Counted from the stretch's first letter, positions 1 to 5,707 are shown. The stretch is 7,411 nucleotides of DNA from JAFAQB01 sp045808425 (GCA_045808425.1 JBJMFM010000233.1:1-7411), one strand, 5' to 3'. Notes: generated by a model not told the origin, from the sequence alone. A program made the numbers and translations.

Positions 1-415
1 ACAGCGGTAGAGTAAAATGGTTTAATGCTACAATAGGTATTAACCCCACCTCTCGCATAGACCTTAACATTTTTTTATAATGATCTATTGCATCTTGATT
101 CCATTGATCTTTTTTAGGTTCTATGCGGGCCCACTCTAAACTAATCCTAAAAGCATTCATGCCTAGATTTTTGGCTAATTCAAAATCATTTTCATAATAT
201 TCTGGTTCCCAGAATTTGACAGCTTCGCTGGCTGGTTGCAAATGGATTTGAGTCCTACCTTTGTAAAAGATGCTTGGTTTTGTTAATGAAGATATTCTTT
301 TCTTTATAGCATCAGAACGAGTAAAGTAATCCCAATCGTTATTGTAAATTCCACCTTCTACTTGATATGAAGAAGTAGCTACACCCCATAGGAACTTTAG
401 TTTAGAGTCTTCCAC
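1..415 (-). CDS. Glycoside hydrolase family 1 (beta-glucosidase/beta-galactosidase-like), N-terminal part
   Basis: Reading the minus strand gives 138 codons without a stop, running off the left edge, so the C-terminal two thirds are missing. Family 1 hydrolases are (beta/alpha)8 barrels that remove beta-linked glucose or galactose from oligosaccharides or glycosides. Seen here: FLWGVATSSYQVEG at residues 8-21, containing the Gln that binds the sugar; GMNAFRISLEWARIEP at about 85-100, with the conserved Arg and Trp of strand 2; and ALNHFTLPL at 130-138, the strand-3 motif with its His. The catalytic acid (NEP) and nucleophile (ENG) lie outside the window. I place the start at a GTG (415-413) because an in-frame TAG lies just upstream, no ATG is available, and family members begin only a few residues before FLWG. 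A T/A-rich box A-like element (455-447, minus) supports this start. The natural substrate cannot be told. Confidence 0.9.
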   Translation of the reverse strand, partial: MEDSKLKFLWGVATSSYQVEGGIYNNDWDYFTRSDAIKKRISSLTKPSIFYKGRTQIHLQPASEAVKFWEPEYYENDFELAKNLGMNAFRISLEWARIEPKKDQWNQDAIDHYKKMLRSMREVGLIPIVALNHFTLPL

Positions 416-446
416 TATTTTTTCTATATTTGGTATTAACTAGCTG

Positions 447-455
447 CTTTAAAAA
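447..455 (-). promoter_or_regulatory. Box A-like element of the glycoside hydrolase gene
   Basis: On the minus strand this reads TTTTTTAAA. It is centred about 36 bp upstream of the proposed GTG start, which would give a leader of roughly 10 nt. It is an AT-rich match of archaeal TATA type in an AT-rich genome, so it is only suggestive. Confidence 0.35.
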
Positions 456-468
456 ATACTTTTCACAC

Positions 469-631
469 ATGAATAATATAGGTATGTTCTATCAAGCCAA
501 AGAGTATGCTGAAATGCAGGAGCCTGATTCAAATCATTTATCAAACTTGGAATGGTAGAATGGTATCTTGCTAAGATCCAGACTTAACAACAGAGGATCT
601 GGCAGAGTTCTATTTCTCACCAAAAGAATAA
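469..631 (+). pseudogene. Possible decayed small protein gene (about 50 residues), frameshifted
   Basis: From the ATG at 469 a frame reads 29 codons (residues MNNIGMFYQAKEYAEM, then QEPDSNHLSNLEW) and stops at 556-558. A second, protein-like frame follows at 575-631 (DPDLTTEDLAEFYFSPKE, then TAA). Between them the 8-mer GAATGGTA occurs twice in tandem (550-557 and 558-565), and the second copy creates the stop. Removing one copy and restoring one base near 574 would join both parts into one acidic reading frame through EWYLAKDPDL. I do not recognise the family. It could instead be an intact 29-residue ORF, or chance. The gene-like composition of both halves and the exact duplication are why I favour a pseudogene. 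Confidence 0.4.
550..565 (+). repeat. Tandem 8-bp duplication GAATGGTA x2
   Basis: Two perfect adjacent copies of GAATGGTA (550-557 and 558-565). The second copy brings in the in-frame TAG and shifts the frame of the small gene around it, as a replication-slippage duplication would. Confidence 0.75.
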
Positions 632-687
632 AGTCTTATCCAATATGAAATATTGATCTCAATGTAGAATAACATTATCTAAAGCCG

Positions 688-703
688 TAAGTTATAAAAC
701 TTA
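688..703 (+). promoter_or_regulatory. Palindromic promoter element of the VOC gene
   Basis: TAAGTT-ATAA-AACTTA is a perfect 6-bp inverted repeat with a 4-bp spacer. A TATA-like core (TTATAAA, 692-698) sits in its middle, about 31 bp upstream of the ATG at 726. That spacing fits a box A for a leaderless or near-leaderless mRNA. The symmetry could also be a dimeric regulator site that would occlude TBP, which is inference. Confidence 0.5.
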
Positions 704-725
704 TCATGGTAATTAGATAGTAGTA

Positions 726-1217
726 ATGAGCGAAAGTGCAAAGTTGATCCCTGAAGAGTATCATTCAATTAACCCTTATCTAGTTGTGAGAAATGCAGAA
801 AGGGCAATAGAATTTTATAAAAAGGTCTTTGGTGCTGAAGAGCGTTTTCGTATGCATAGACTTGATGGCAAGACCATTATGCATGCAGATCTCAAAATAG
901 GTGATTCTGTAATTATGCTAACAGAAGAATCCACAGAAATGAAAGCTCTTTCTCCCGAATCTATTGGTGGAAGTCCAGTTAGCTTGTATGTTTACGTTAA
1001 AGATGTAGATGGTGTATTTAATCAGGCCGTATCTGAAGGAGCGACTGTGTTATATCCAGTCAGAGACCAATTCTATGGAGACCGTTCTGGGTACTTAAAA
1101 GATCCATTCGGACATTTGTGGTCAATAGCAACTCACAAAAAGGATCTATCACCAGATGAGATTAGAAAGGCTGGGGAAGCATTTTTCGAAGAAATGTCGA
1201 AAACTAAGGCTGCATAG
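726..1217 (+). CDS. VOC superfamily (glyoxalase/bleomycin-resistance fold) protein, PhnB-like
   Basis: This 163-residue protein has the usual length of PhnB-type VOC proteins (COG2764), a family of paired beta-alpha-beta-beta-beta modules forming a metal or ligand pocket. Module 1 spans about residues 14-67: NPYLVVRNAERAIEFYKKVFGA, then MHADLKIGDSVIMLTEE with His53. Module 2 spans about 83-137: SLYVYVKDVDGVFNQAVSEGA, then DQFYGDRSGYLKDPFGHLWS with His130, ending IATHKKDLSPDEI, a tail typical of this subgroup. The true substrate of PhnB-like proteins is generally unknown; the family name does not mean phosphonate metabolism. The charged C-terminal tail (138-163) is predicted helical. It is probably cytoplasmic and probably a single-gene transcript: the flanking spacers are long, and no Shine-Dalgarno precedes the ATG. 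Confidence 0.88.
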   Translation: MSESAKLIPEEYHSINPYLVVRNAERAIEFYKKVFGAEERFRMHRLDGKTIMHADLKIGDSVIMLTEESTEMKALSPESIGGSPVSLYVYVKDVDGVFNQAVSEGATVLYPVRDQFYGDRSGYLKDPFGHLWSIATHKKDLSPDEIRKAGEAFFEEMSKTKAA

Positions 1218-1839
1218 TGGAAATTAGTTTTCAGTATTAGAGGCATGACAGATATACGGACAACTACTTACAACTAATGGAGACTAGATTGGTAGTCTGG
1301 CCCCACAGCATAGCATATCATAGCATGCCCAATGCATTGCCTGCTAACTGGAAATTCTATCCAATAAAATCAAGCTAAAGAAATCATGATGCAAACATCT
1401 ACATACCAGAACCATTTTGGGCAAACACGCACACCTACGTCAGCAGGTCTATAACAAAGATAGTAAAACAAGAGTACATTAGATATGAAATCAAATCCTA
1501 ATCTTTCTCTTCTTTTTGTTGATATATCGTTGCTCTTCTTGTATTATCATTTCATATTTACTTACTATAAATACGATCATTTGCAACTGTTACAATACAT
1601 ACCACGTCTCTTTGTAGATCATAGAATATAAGTGTCATAATGTCACGATGTAGATTATTGCCACGATTCAAGAACCTTAGCCAATGTAGTACTCAACAAT
1701 TACTTATATCCCATCAAATTGGTATTTCATACCATTAATTTGTACGAAATGATTCAGTTAATGCTATAAAATGAAGTATATATATACTCTATCCTGAAAG
1801 GATAATAAACCATGTAATGTGGTATAAAACTACAAAAAT
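1218..1839. other. Long intergenic spacer, no confident gene
   Basis: About 620 bp between the VOC and helix-hairpin-helix genes. It contains a short direct repeat (CATAGCAT-type units around 1309-1326) and a pyrimidine-rich tract at about 1500-1520 that could end the VOC transcript. It also has a 48-codon open frame at 1485-1631 (starting MKSNPNLSLLFVDISLLFL, hydrophobic and aromatic). A TATAAC lies 33 bp before that ATG, but the composition looks like translated AT-rich DNA, so I do not call it a gene. The right end carries the palindromic promoter region of the next gene. Confidence 0.6.
1775..1804 (+). promoter_or_regulatory. Promoter/operator region of the helix-hairpin-helix gene: 14-bp palindrome plus adjoining hairpin
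   Basis: AGTATATATATACT (1775-1788) is a perfect 14-bp palindrome that would serve as a TATA box. It is followed directly by TATCCT-GAA-AGGATA (1790-1804), an inverted repeat with a 3-nt loop that would lie near the predicted transcription start. A second TATAAA (1823-1828) is too close to the ATG at 1840 to drive that start. Regulation by a dimeric factor is possible but is inference. Confidence 0.45.
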
Positions 1840-2172
1840 ATGTCAGAAATTCCACCGCCGTCCTACAAGAGAAATCAAGCTACGATCGATGAGAAGCAAC
1901 TAACATCAACCTATGGCGATTCCGCTGTCAGCTTCTTATACAATGAAGCAAATTACAATAACGATAACAGTACAGTAAATGACCTTGACTTAGCACAAGG
2001 GCTGATAGATTTACTTATAGAAAATAATTTTACCCTAGAATCACTTATAAATACTAGTGTGCTTGAGCTAGCCAAAACTCTTGGTATCGATCAAGATGTT
2101 GCAGCAATAATATGTACTGCAGCAAACAGAAAGAGGAAGAAAATCAATGGCAGCACCATGCATTTAAAATAG
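1840..2172 (+). CDS. Small helix-hairpin-helix domain protein
   Basis: A 110-residue protein. Residues 1-48 are polar, with an Asn-rich stretch (EANYNNDNSTVND) that is probably disordered. Residues 50-97 resemble the helix-hairpin-helix/SAM-like fold at the N-terminus of RadA and of RNA-polymerase- or NusA-associated proteins: LAQGLIDLLIENNFTLESLI, then NTSVLELAKTLGID and the helix QDVAAIICTAANRKRK. Such domains bind DNA non-specifically or mediate protein contacts. The C-terminus is basic (RKRKK at 97-101), which fits nucleic acid binding. No catalytic domain follows, so this is a stand-alone domain, not RadA. It converges with the YkgJ-type gene, with 77 bp between stops. Function is unknown; the fold assignment rests on pattern only. 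Confidence 0.7.
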   Translation: MSEIPPPSYKRNQATIDEKQLTSTYGDSAVSFLYNEANYNNDNSTVNDLDLAQGLIDLLIENNFTLESLINTSVLELAKTLGIDQDVAAIICTAANRKRKKINGSTMHLK

Positions 2173-2213
2173 AAAAGAAATTGGAGCATGAGTTTTAGAA
2201 GAGTTAATTAGAA

Positions 2214-2246
2214 TTATCTTTATTATTATATGTGTCATATTTTTTA
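2214..2246 (+). terminator. T-rich termination tract after the helix-hairpin-helix gene
   Basis: T-rich sequence ending in TTTTTT, starting about 40 bp after the stop at 2172 and lying between two convergent genes. Archaeal transcription can end on such U-tracts without a hairpin. No strong stem is visible here. Confidence 0.4.
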
Positions 2247-2249
2247 GAA

Positions 2250-2996
2250 TCATGACCTCTCGCTACTTTTTAAATTTACGATATTAATAAGCCCGTAATT
2301 TTCTCTTGTTGTCCTGCTTACAGCCATATTGTAATTGTATATCTTTTTTGAATATTCCTCCAATACAGGCTTCATATCATCCAGATACCTGCTTGTATAG
2401 AATCCAGGACAGTCACCAGTTAATTGAAATGTTGCATGTACTACAGATCGTCCTTTATCAGTTTCTAACCATGAAGCAAATGGATATAGCCAACAAACAC
2501 CGGGTTTTTCAGGATGTATTGTACAGGAGCCCTTTTCATTTAAGAATCTGCAAGGTAGTGGAGTACCGTCTTGTTCTTCCGTCTCATTATGTTTCCTTTT
2601 TAAAGAAAGCATGGTAAGGGTTGTTATGATATTTCCAAATGCTTCATGTTCTTGCCAGCTTGATATCCTTGTCTCATTCTTTATGAAGTCGACTTTTGAA
2701 TAATAACCCATCTTTCTAGCAATATTTTTGATATCGTCCTTTGTCAATGGTAACCTTCCTTGTCGTTCACAGCAATTATGACAGTCAGGCCATAGGCACT
2801 TCCATAATACATACAGATCATCTTTGGTAAGAGTAGGTATATGAAATATGACCCCGTTTACGTGCACTACCGTATCAATTACATCTGTTCGTTTACCAAC
2901 ATGCAGGTCAAAGACACGAGGATCTATTTTCCACTTTTTTGAAAGCATATTAAGGGAATCTTCGACACAATTCGGGATACTCAAGGGTTTTAACAT
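2250..2996 (-). CDS. YkgJ-type CxxCxxCC cysteine-cluster protein (putative Zn/Fe chelate-binding)
   Basis: 248 residues with the cysteine pattern of the UPF0153/YkgJ family (PF03692). There is a first cluster C67-x4-C72-x2-C75-C76 (in LWPDCHNCCERQG), then LPCRF with C149, then C158-x2-H161, then KPGVCWLYPF with C168, and GDCPGF with C196. Members are thought to bind a metal or Fe-S centre, and some act in metal handling or as maturases; the exact reaction is not established. Residues 1-60 are an extra N-terminal region with no motif I recognise, and the C-terminus after 200 is charged and helical. The protein is longer than minimal family members (about 100-150 residues). The ATG at 2996 is favoured by a TTTAAA element centred 26 bp upstream. 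No neighbour shares an obvious pathway. Confidence 0.8.
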   Translation of the reverse strand: MLKPLSIPNCVEDSLNMLSKKWKIDPRVFDLHVGKRTDVIDTVVHVNGVIFHIPTLTKDDLYVLWKCLWPDCHNCCERQGRLPLTKDDIKNIARKMGYYSKVDFIKNETRISSWQEHEAFGNIITTLTMLSLKRKHNETEEQDGTPLPCRFLNEKGSCTIHPEKPGVCWLYPFASWLETDKGRSVVHATFQLTGDCPGFYTSRYLDDMKPVLEEYSKKIYNYNMAVSRTTRENYGLINIVNLKSSERS

Positions 2997-3019
2997 TCCA
3001 GATATAAGAAAACCCGGCG

Positions 3020-3025
3020 TTTAAA
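3020..3025. promoter_or_regulatory. Shared TTTAAA element between divergent genes
   Basis: A self-complementary TTTAAA in the 67-bp divergent spacer. It is centred 26 bp from the minus-strand ATG at 2996 (a leaderless fit) and 41 bp from the plus-strand ATG at 3064 (about a 14-nt leader). One element could place TBP for either direction. Other AT-rich words (TTATAT at 3002-3007 read on the minus strand; AATATT at 3041-3046) are alternatives. Confidence 0.35.
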
Positions 3026-3063
3026 TGTGCCTCGAAGTCCAATATTGATGGTTCTTTAACAGG

Positions 3064-3423
3064 ATGACAACGCCATCAGTAGAGGATACAAAGCAGAGTA
3101 AGTTCAAAGACAAAGGAAAACATGCATCTTCTACTGAAAATCGCAGAATGGTATGGGAAAAGGTTGTTTGGCCTTTGATACTAGAACTTAATAGATCATA
3201 TTTTACTTTAAAGGAGTATCATTCAAAACGAGATACATTCTGTCGCCTTTATGGTATACGACCATCCAAGGTTGCGGGTGGGTTTGTATCGCTCTTGATC
3301 AAGGGGATTGTTGTGAGAGAGAAGAATATTTACTCAATACACTACAAACTAATTCCTTATATGCGAAAGAAGGCAAATTTAGAGTATGGCCTTGTAATTA
3401 GAGAAGTAAATACAAAACGATAA
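3064..3423 (+). CDS. Hypothetical small basic protein, winged-helix-like
   Basis: A 119-residue basic protein that I cannot place in a named family. Residues 1-28 are polar, Lys/Ser-rich and probably disordered. Residues 29-100 fit a winged helix-turn-helix layout: helix 1 RRMVWEKVVWPLILELN, helix 2 TLKEYHSKRDTFCRLYG, a turn, helix 3 RPSKVAGGFVSLLIKG (recognition-helix position), and then a beta wing VVREKNIYSIHYKLI. A basic tail ends at NTKR. If the fold is right it would bind DNA as a local regulator, perhaps of itself and the divergent YkgJ-type gene 67 bp away; this is inference. The start at ATG 3064 has a short AGG just before it, too close for a normal ribosome site. Confidence 0.65.
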   Translation: MTTPSVEDTKQSKFKDKGKHASSTENRRMVWEKVVWPLILELNRSYFTLKEYHSKRDTFCRLYGIRPSKVAGGFVSLLIKGIVVREKNIYSIHYKLIPYMRKKANLEYGLVIREVNTKR

Positions 3424-3676
3424 TGTCAATTAAAACACATTCAAAACAATACTAAAACTTTACATGATACTATGTGATTTCAATAGGACATACCAAAAGG
3501 TAAGCTTTAATTATATCGTGTAAGCTGTGATGCTTTTCACGTTGATATAATATGAATTGCAAGAATTATCATGGAATGTATTTTATATATGCCTGCCGAT
3601 AATATTAATTCAATATAAATAAATTATCGATAAAGTCAAATATCTGTATCATTATGAATTTGTACGTAGCTCGTGA
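3424..3676. other. Spacer before tRNA-Gln with an imperfect hairpin
   Basis: About 250 bp, AT-rich, no credible ORF. The main structure is an imperfect stem at 3513-3548: ATAT, CGTG and AAGC on the left pair with GCTT, CACG and ATAT on the right, around a 6-nt loop, with small internal bulges. It could end the upstream mRNA, be a protein site, or fold in an RNA. A TATAAATA at 3614-3621 is a candidate box A for the tRNA transcript, 56 bp before the mature 5' end, which would imply a 5' leader of about 30 nt. Confidence 0.45.
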
Positions 3677-3686
3677 AGCCCGGTCG

Positions 3687-3717
3687 AACCTGTATTTTCA
3701 ATTAATCGGGTGCCGAA
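3687..3717 (+). other. tRNA intron 1 (31 nt, after position 10)
   Basis: Bulge-helix-bulge reading: central helix CGGT (3681-3684) with GCCG (3712-3715); bulges CG|A and AA|T; inner intron stem ACCTG (3688-3692) with CGGGT (3707-3711) around a 14-nt loop. Cuts would fall after G3686 and after A3717. The outer exon helix is weak, so this is a relaxed motif. The position is non-canonical (D-arm start). Confidence 0.75.
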
Positions 3718-3729
3718 TCTAGTGGCCAA

Positions 3730-3745
3730 TCTCCAAGGGGGCTAG
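3730..3745 (+). other. tRNA intron 2 (16 nt, D loop/D stem junction)
   Basis: Central helix GGCC (3724-3727) with GGCT (3740-3743), including one G-U pair; bulges AA|T and AG|G; inner stem C-T-C (3731-3733) with G-G-G (3737-3739) around a 3-nt loop. Cuts would fall after A3729 and G3745, joining the D loop to GGAT. Shifting the cut by one base breaks the central helix, which favours this placement. The position is non-canonical. Confidence 0.7.
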
Positions 3746-3761
3746 GGATTTCAGGCTCTGG

Positions 3762-3778
3762 ATCTCATGAGAAAAGAA
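3762..3778 (+). other. tRNA intron 3 (17 nt, canonical 37/38)
   Basis: Lies between G37 and A38 of the anticodon loop. Central helix CTCT (3756-3759) with AAAG (3773-3776), which has one C-A mismatch; bulges GG|A and AA|A; inner stem TCT (3763-3765) with AGA (3770-3772) around a CATG loop. This is the standard archaeal intron site. Confidence 0.8.
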
Positions 3779-3818
3779 ACCTGGAGACAGCAGTTCGAAT
3801 CTGCTCCGGGCTACTATT

Positions 3819-5426
3819 CTATATTTGTATGTTCGGACCGGCACCTAGAATTTCTTTTGGTACCTCTCCAAACTTTTGGAAGTTCTTGACAAATAATGCG
3901 GCAAGCCTCTTAGCGGACATAACATATGTATATTTGTCTGACCAGATGTTAGACGGATCAAGAATCTCAGATGGGACTCCGGGACACGAAATTGGAATAT
4001 CGAAGTTGAAAATATCATCATGTTTGAATTGCACTTTCTCTAAATCTGAATTCAATGCGGCTGTCACCATTGCCCTAGTGTATTTGAGGTTCATCCTCTT
4101 GCCTACACCATACGGTCCACCAGACCACCCAGTATTAATTAGGTATACTTTGGCATCATATTCTGTGATTTTATTTCCAAGCATTTTGGCATATTCCTTA
4201 GCATGCAACGGCATAAATGGAGCACCAAAACATTGTGAAAATGTCTCCTTTGGTTCTGTGATCCCTCTCTCTGTTCCTGCTAATTTACTAGTATAACCAG
4301 ACATAAAGTGATACATCGCACCTTCTTTTGTAAGTTTTGCAATGGGTGGCATAACCCCAAAGGCATCAGCAGTAAGGAAGATAATGACTTTCGGATGAGT
4401 GGCAACACTTGGAATTACTGCACCAGGAATGAAGTCAATAGGATATACAACTCGAGTATTTTCTGTAAGACTTCCATCGTCAAAATTGGGTTCTCTTGTA
4501 TCATCATTAATAATAACATTTTCCATTACTGAACCAAATCTTATAGCTTTCCAGATTTCTGGTTCATTCTCTTTTTTTAGATTTATACACTTTGCATAAC
4601 AACCACCTTCAAAATTGAAAATACCTCTATCAGACCAGCCATGTTCATCGTCTCCAACAAGGCGTCTTTCAGGGTCGGCTGACAGAGTTGTCTTCCCTGT
4701 ACCAGATAGTCCAAAGAACAGAGCAGAATTTCCGTTTGTACCCACATTAGCCGAGCAGTGCATGGGAAAAATGCCTTTAGTAGGTAAAATATAGTTCATC
4801 ACAGTAAACATAGCTTTTTTAATCTCGCCTGCATACGATGTAGAGCCTATTAGAACCATTTTTTTCTTAAAGCTAATTATAATGAATGTCTCTGTTCTGG
4901 TCCCATCTATTTCAGCCATTGCACCAAAATCATTTACAGATACCAGTGTAAATTCTGGTTTATGATTTTTGAGCTCTGCCATTTTTGGACGAATAAAAAT
5001 TTGAGTTGCAAAAAGATTATGCCATGCCTTATCTGTAACCACTCTTATTGGTAATCTTAATTCGGGGTCTGCTCCAATGTATCCATCAAAAACAAAAAAC
5101 TCTCTACCTTCGATGTATTTTTTCATTCTGCTGAAAAGCATTTCAAATTTTTCTTGTGAGATTGGACGATTGATTTTGCCCCAGTCTACGGTATCATGAG
5201 TAATCTCATCATCAACAATATACTTGTCCTCTGGTGACCTTCCTGTAAACTTCCCAGTTTTTACAGATAATGCACCAGAGGACGATAATTTTCCTTCTTT
5301 TCTATGAATGGCAACTTCTATTAATGACGGCACAGATAAGTTCACGTGTATCTTACTGAGCCGAATATCCATCTCTTCAAGCTGCATCAGACACTTTGTA
5401 GTTATAATCTTTGGGTTGTCATTCAT
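3819..5426 (-). CDS. pckA: Phosphoenolpyruvate carboxykinase (ATP)
   Basis: Converts oxaloacetate plus ATP to PEP, CO2 and ADP, the entry to gluconeogenesis in the cytoplasm. The 535-residue length matches the ATP-type family (about 530-540). Motifs in order: GRSPEDKYIVDD with substrate-binding Arg63; STSYAGEIKKAMF with Tyr198 and the Lys203/204 pair; FPMHCSANVG with metal-ligand His223; the P-loop GLSGTGKTTLSADP at 239-252 with Lys245; the kinase-2 metal site GDDEHGW at 258-264 with Asp260; ENTRVVYPIDFIPGA with Arg325; and GYTSKLAGTERG at 377-388. No key residue looks lost. For an autotrophic ammonia oxidiser it would supply sugars from C4 acids made by carbon fixation (pathway role inferred). 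An AATTAAATAT box A (5460-5451, minus) centred 29 bp before the ATG suggests a leaderless mRNA. The gene converges on tRNA-Gln. Confidence 0.97.
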   Translation of the reverse strand: MNDNPKIITTKCLMQLEEMDIRLSKIHVNLSVPSLIEVAIHRKEGKLSSSGALSVKTGKFTGRSPEDKYIVDDEITHDTVDWGKINRPISQEKFEMLFSRMKKYIEGREFFVFDGYIGADPELRLPIRVVTDKAWHNLFATQIFIRPKMAELKNHKPEFTLVSVNDFGAMAEIDGTRTETFIIISFKKKMVLIGSTSYAGEIKKAMFTVMNYILPTKGIFPMHCSANVGTNGNSALFFGLSGTGKTTLSADPERRLVGDDEHGWSDRGIFNFEGGCYAKCINLKKENEPEIWKAIRFGSVMENVIINDDTREPNFDDGSLTENTRVVYPIDFIPGAVIPSVATHPKVIIFLTADAFGVMPPIAKLTKEGAMYHFMSGYTSKLAGTERGITEPKETFSQCFGAPFMPLHAKEYAKMLGNKITEYDAKVYLINTGWSGGPYGVGKRMNLKYTRAMVTAALNSDLEKVQFKHDDIFNFDIPISCPGVPSEILDPSNIWSDKYTYVMSAKRLAALFVKNFQKFGEVPKEILGAGPNIQI

Positions 5427-5450
5427 TAGCTGATTTAACCATTGACTTGC

Positions 5451-5460
5451 ATATTTAATT
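5451..5460 (-). promoter_or_regulatory. Box A-like promoter element of pckA
   Basis: Reads AATTAAATAT on the minus strand, centred about 29 bp upstream of the pckA ATG. This is the expected TBP spacing for a transcript starting at or near the start codon. Confidence 0.5.
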
Positions 5461-5505
5461 GATTTCCTGTCATAGATTAAAGTAAAATCTTCACATTGTC
5501 ATAGT

Positions 5506-5631
5506 ATGTATGACTCCCATTTTGATGTATTTACAAAATATTCTGATCAAAATTGGCATGAACTTGATGTTGTGTTATCATTTACTGGTACATGTGTTTA
5601 TCTTTCTGTTGTAAAGATTACAATTATTTAA
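5506..5631 (+). CDS. Possible small ORF, 41 residues, unknown
   Basis: Opens at ATG 5506 and stops at TAA 5629-5631, divergent from pckA. It begins MYDSHFDVFTKYSDQNWHEL and ends VYLSVVKITII. It has a soluble acidic/aromatic first half and a hydrophobic second half; I do not recognise it. Circumstantial support: an ATTAAAG-like AT box centred about 27 bp before the ATG, and a hairpin with a T-tract 77 bp after the stop (5708-5734). It could equally be chance or a gene remnant, as 41 open codons are not rare in AT-rich DNA. Confidence 0.25.
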   Translation: MYDSHFDVFTKYSDQNWHELDVVLSFTGTCVYLSVVKITII

Positions 5632-5707
5632 ATTATAAATCCAATTTGATAATCATCGTAAGTCATAAAGTCAAATTATTTAATTGTTAGCTCAGTTTTT
5701 TGAAATC

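Larger units (their letters stand above)
3677..3813 (+). tRNA. tRNA-Gln (anticodon CUG) with three introns
   Basis: The acceptor strands AGCCCGG (3677-3683) and CCGGGCT (3806-3812) pair perfectly, with discriminator A3813; CCA is not encoded. The T arm is AGCAG-TTCGAAT-CTGCT (3789-3805). The anticodon stem is TCAGG (3751-3755) with CCTGG (3780-3784), the loop is CTCTGG+A, and the anticodon CTG is 3758-3760. The 4-nt variable loop is AGAC. Unspliced, the gene is 137 nt. Removing 3687-3717, 3730-3745 and 3762-3778 leaves exactly 73 nt, with a D stem GTCT/GGAT and a D loop AGTGGCCAA that holds the conserved AG and GG. The A1-U72 pair and AGAC variable loop fit archaeal glutamine tRNAs. It decodes CAG. 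The 3' end lies 5 bp from the convergent pckA stop. Confidence 0.88.

Noticed and set aside
1485..1631. 48-codon hydrophobic frame in the long spacer
   Set aside because: Rich in Leu/Tyr/Phe/His, as expected from T-rich DNA. There is a candidate TATA but no other support, so I mention it only within the spacer entry.
2306..2617. 103-codon plus-strand frame opposite the YkgJ-type gene
   Set aside because: The opposite strand carries the conserved Cys clusters; this frame has no recognisable feature.
3526..3540. C/D-box guide RNA suggested by TGTGATGC
   Set aside because: The C box is imperfect and no CTGA boxes at the right spacing follow.
3707..3813. tRNA read as a type II (Leu/Ser) tRNA beginning near 3707
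   Set aside because: That reading leaves the 3' acceptor strand CCGGGCT unpaired and gives no 7-nt anticodon loop. The three-intron Gln model pairs all arms.
3677..3813. tRNA as an integration (att) site
   Set aside because: No integrase gene, no direct repeat of the tRNA 3' end elsewhere in the window, and pckA follows at once.
3829..4599. Plus-strand open frames opposite pckA (155, 74 and 66 codons)
   Set aside because: They mirror the pckA coding strand, show no domain, and pckA has every expected motif.
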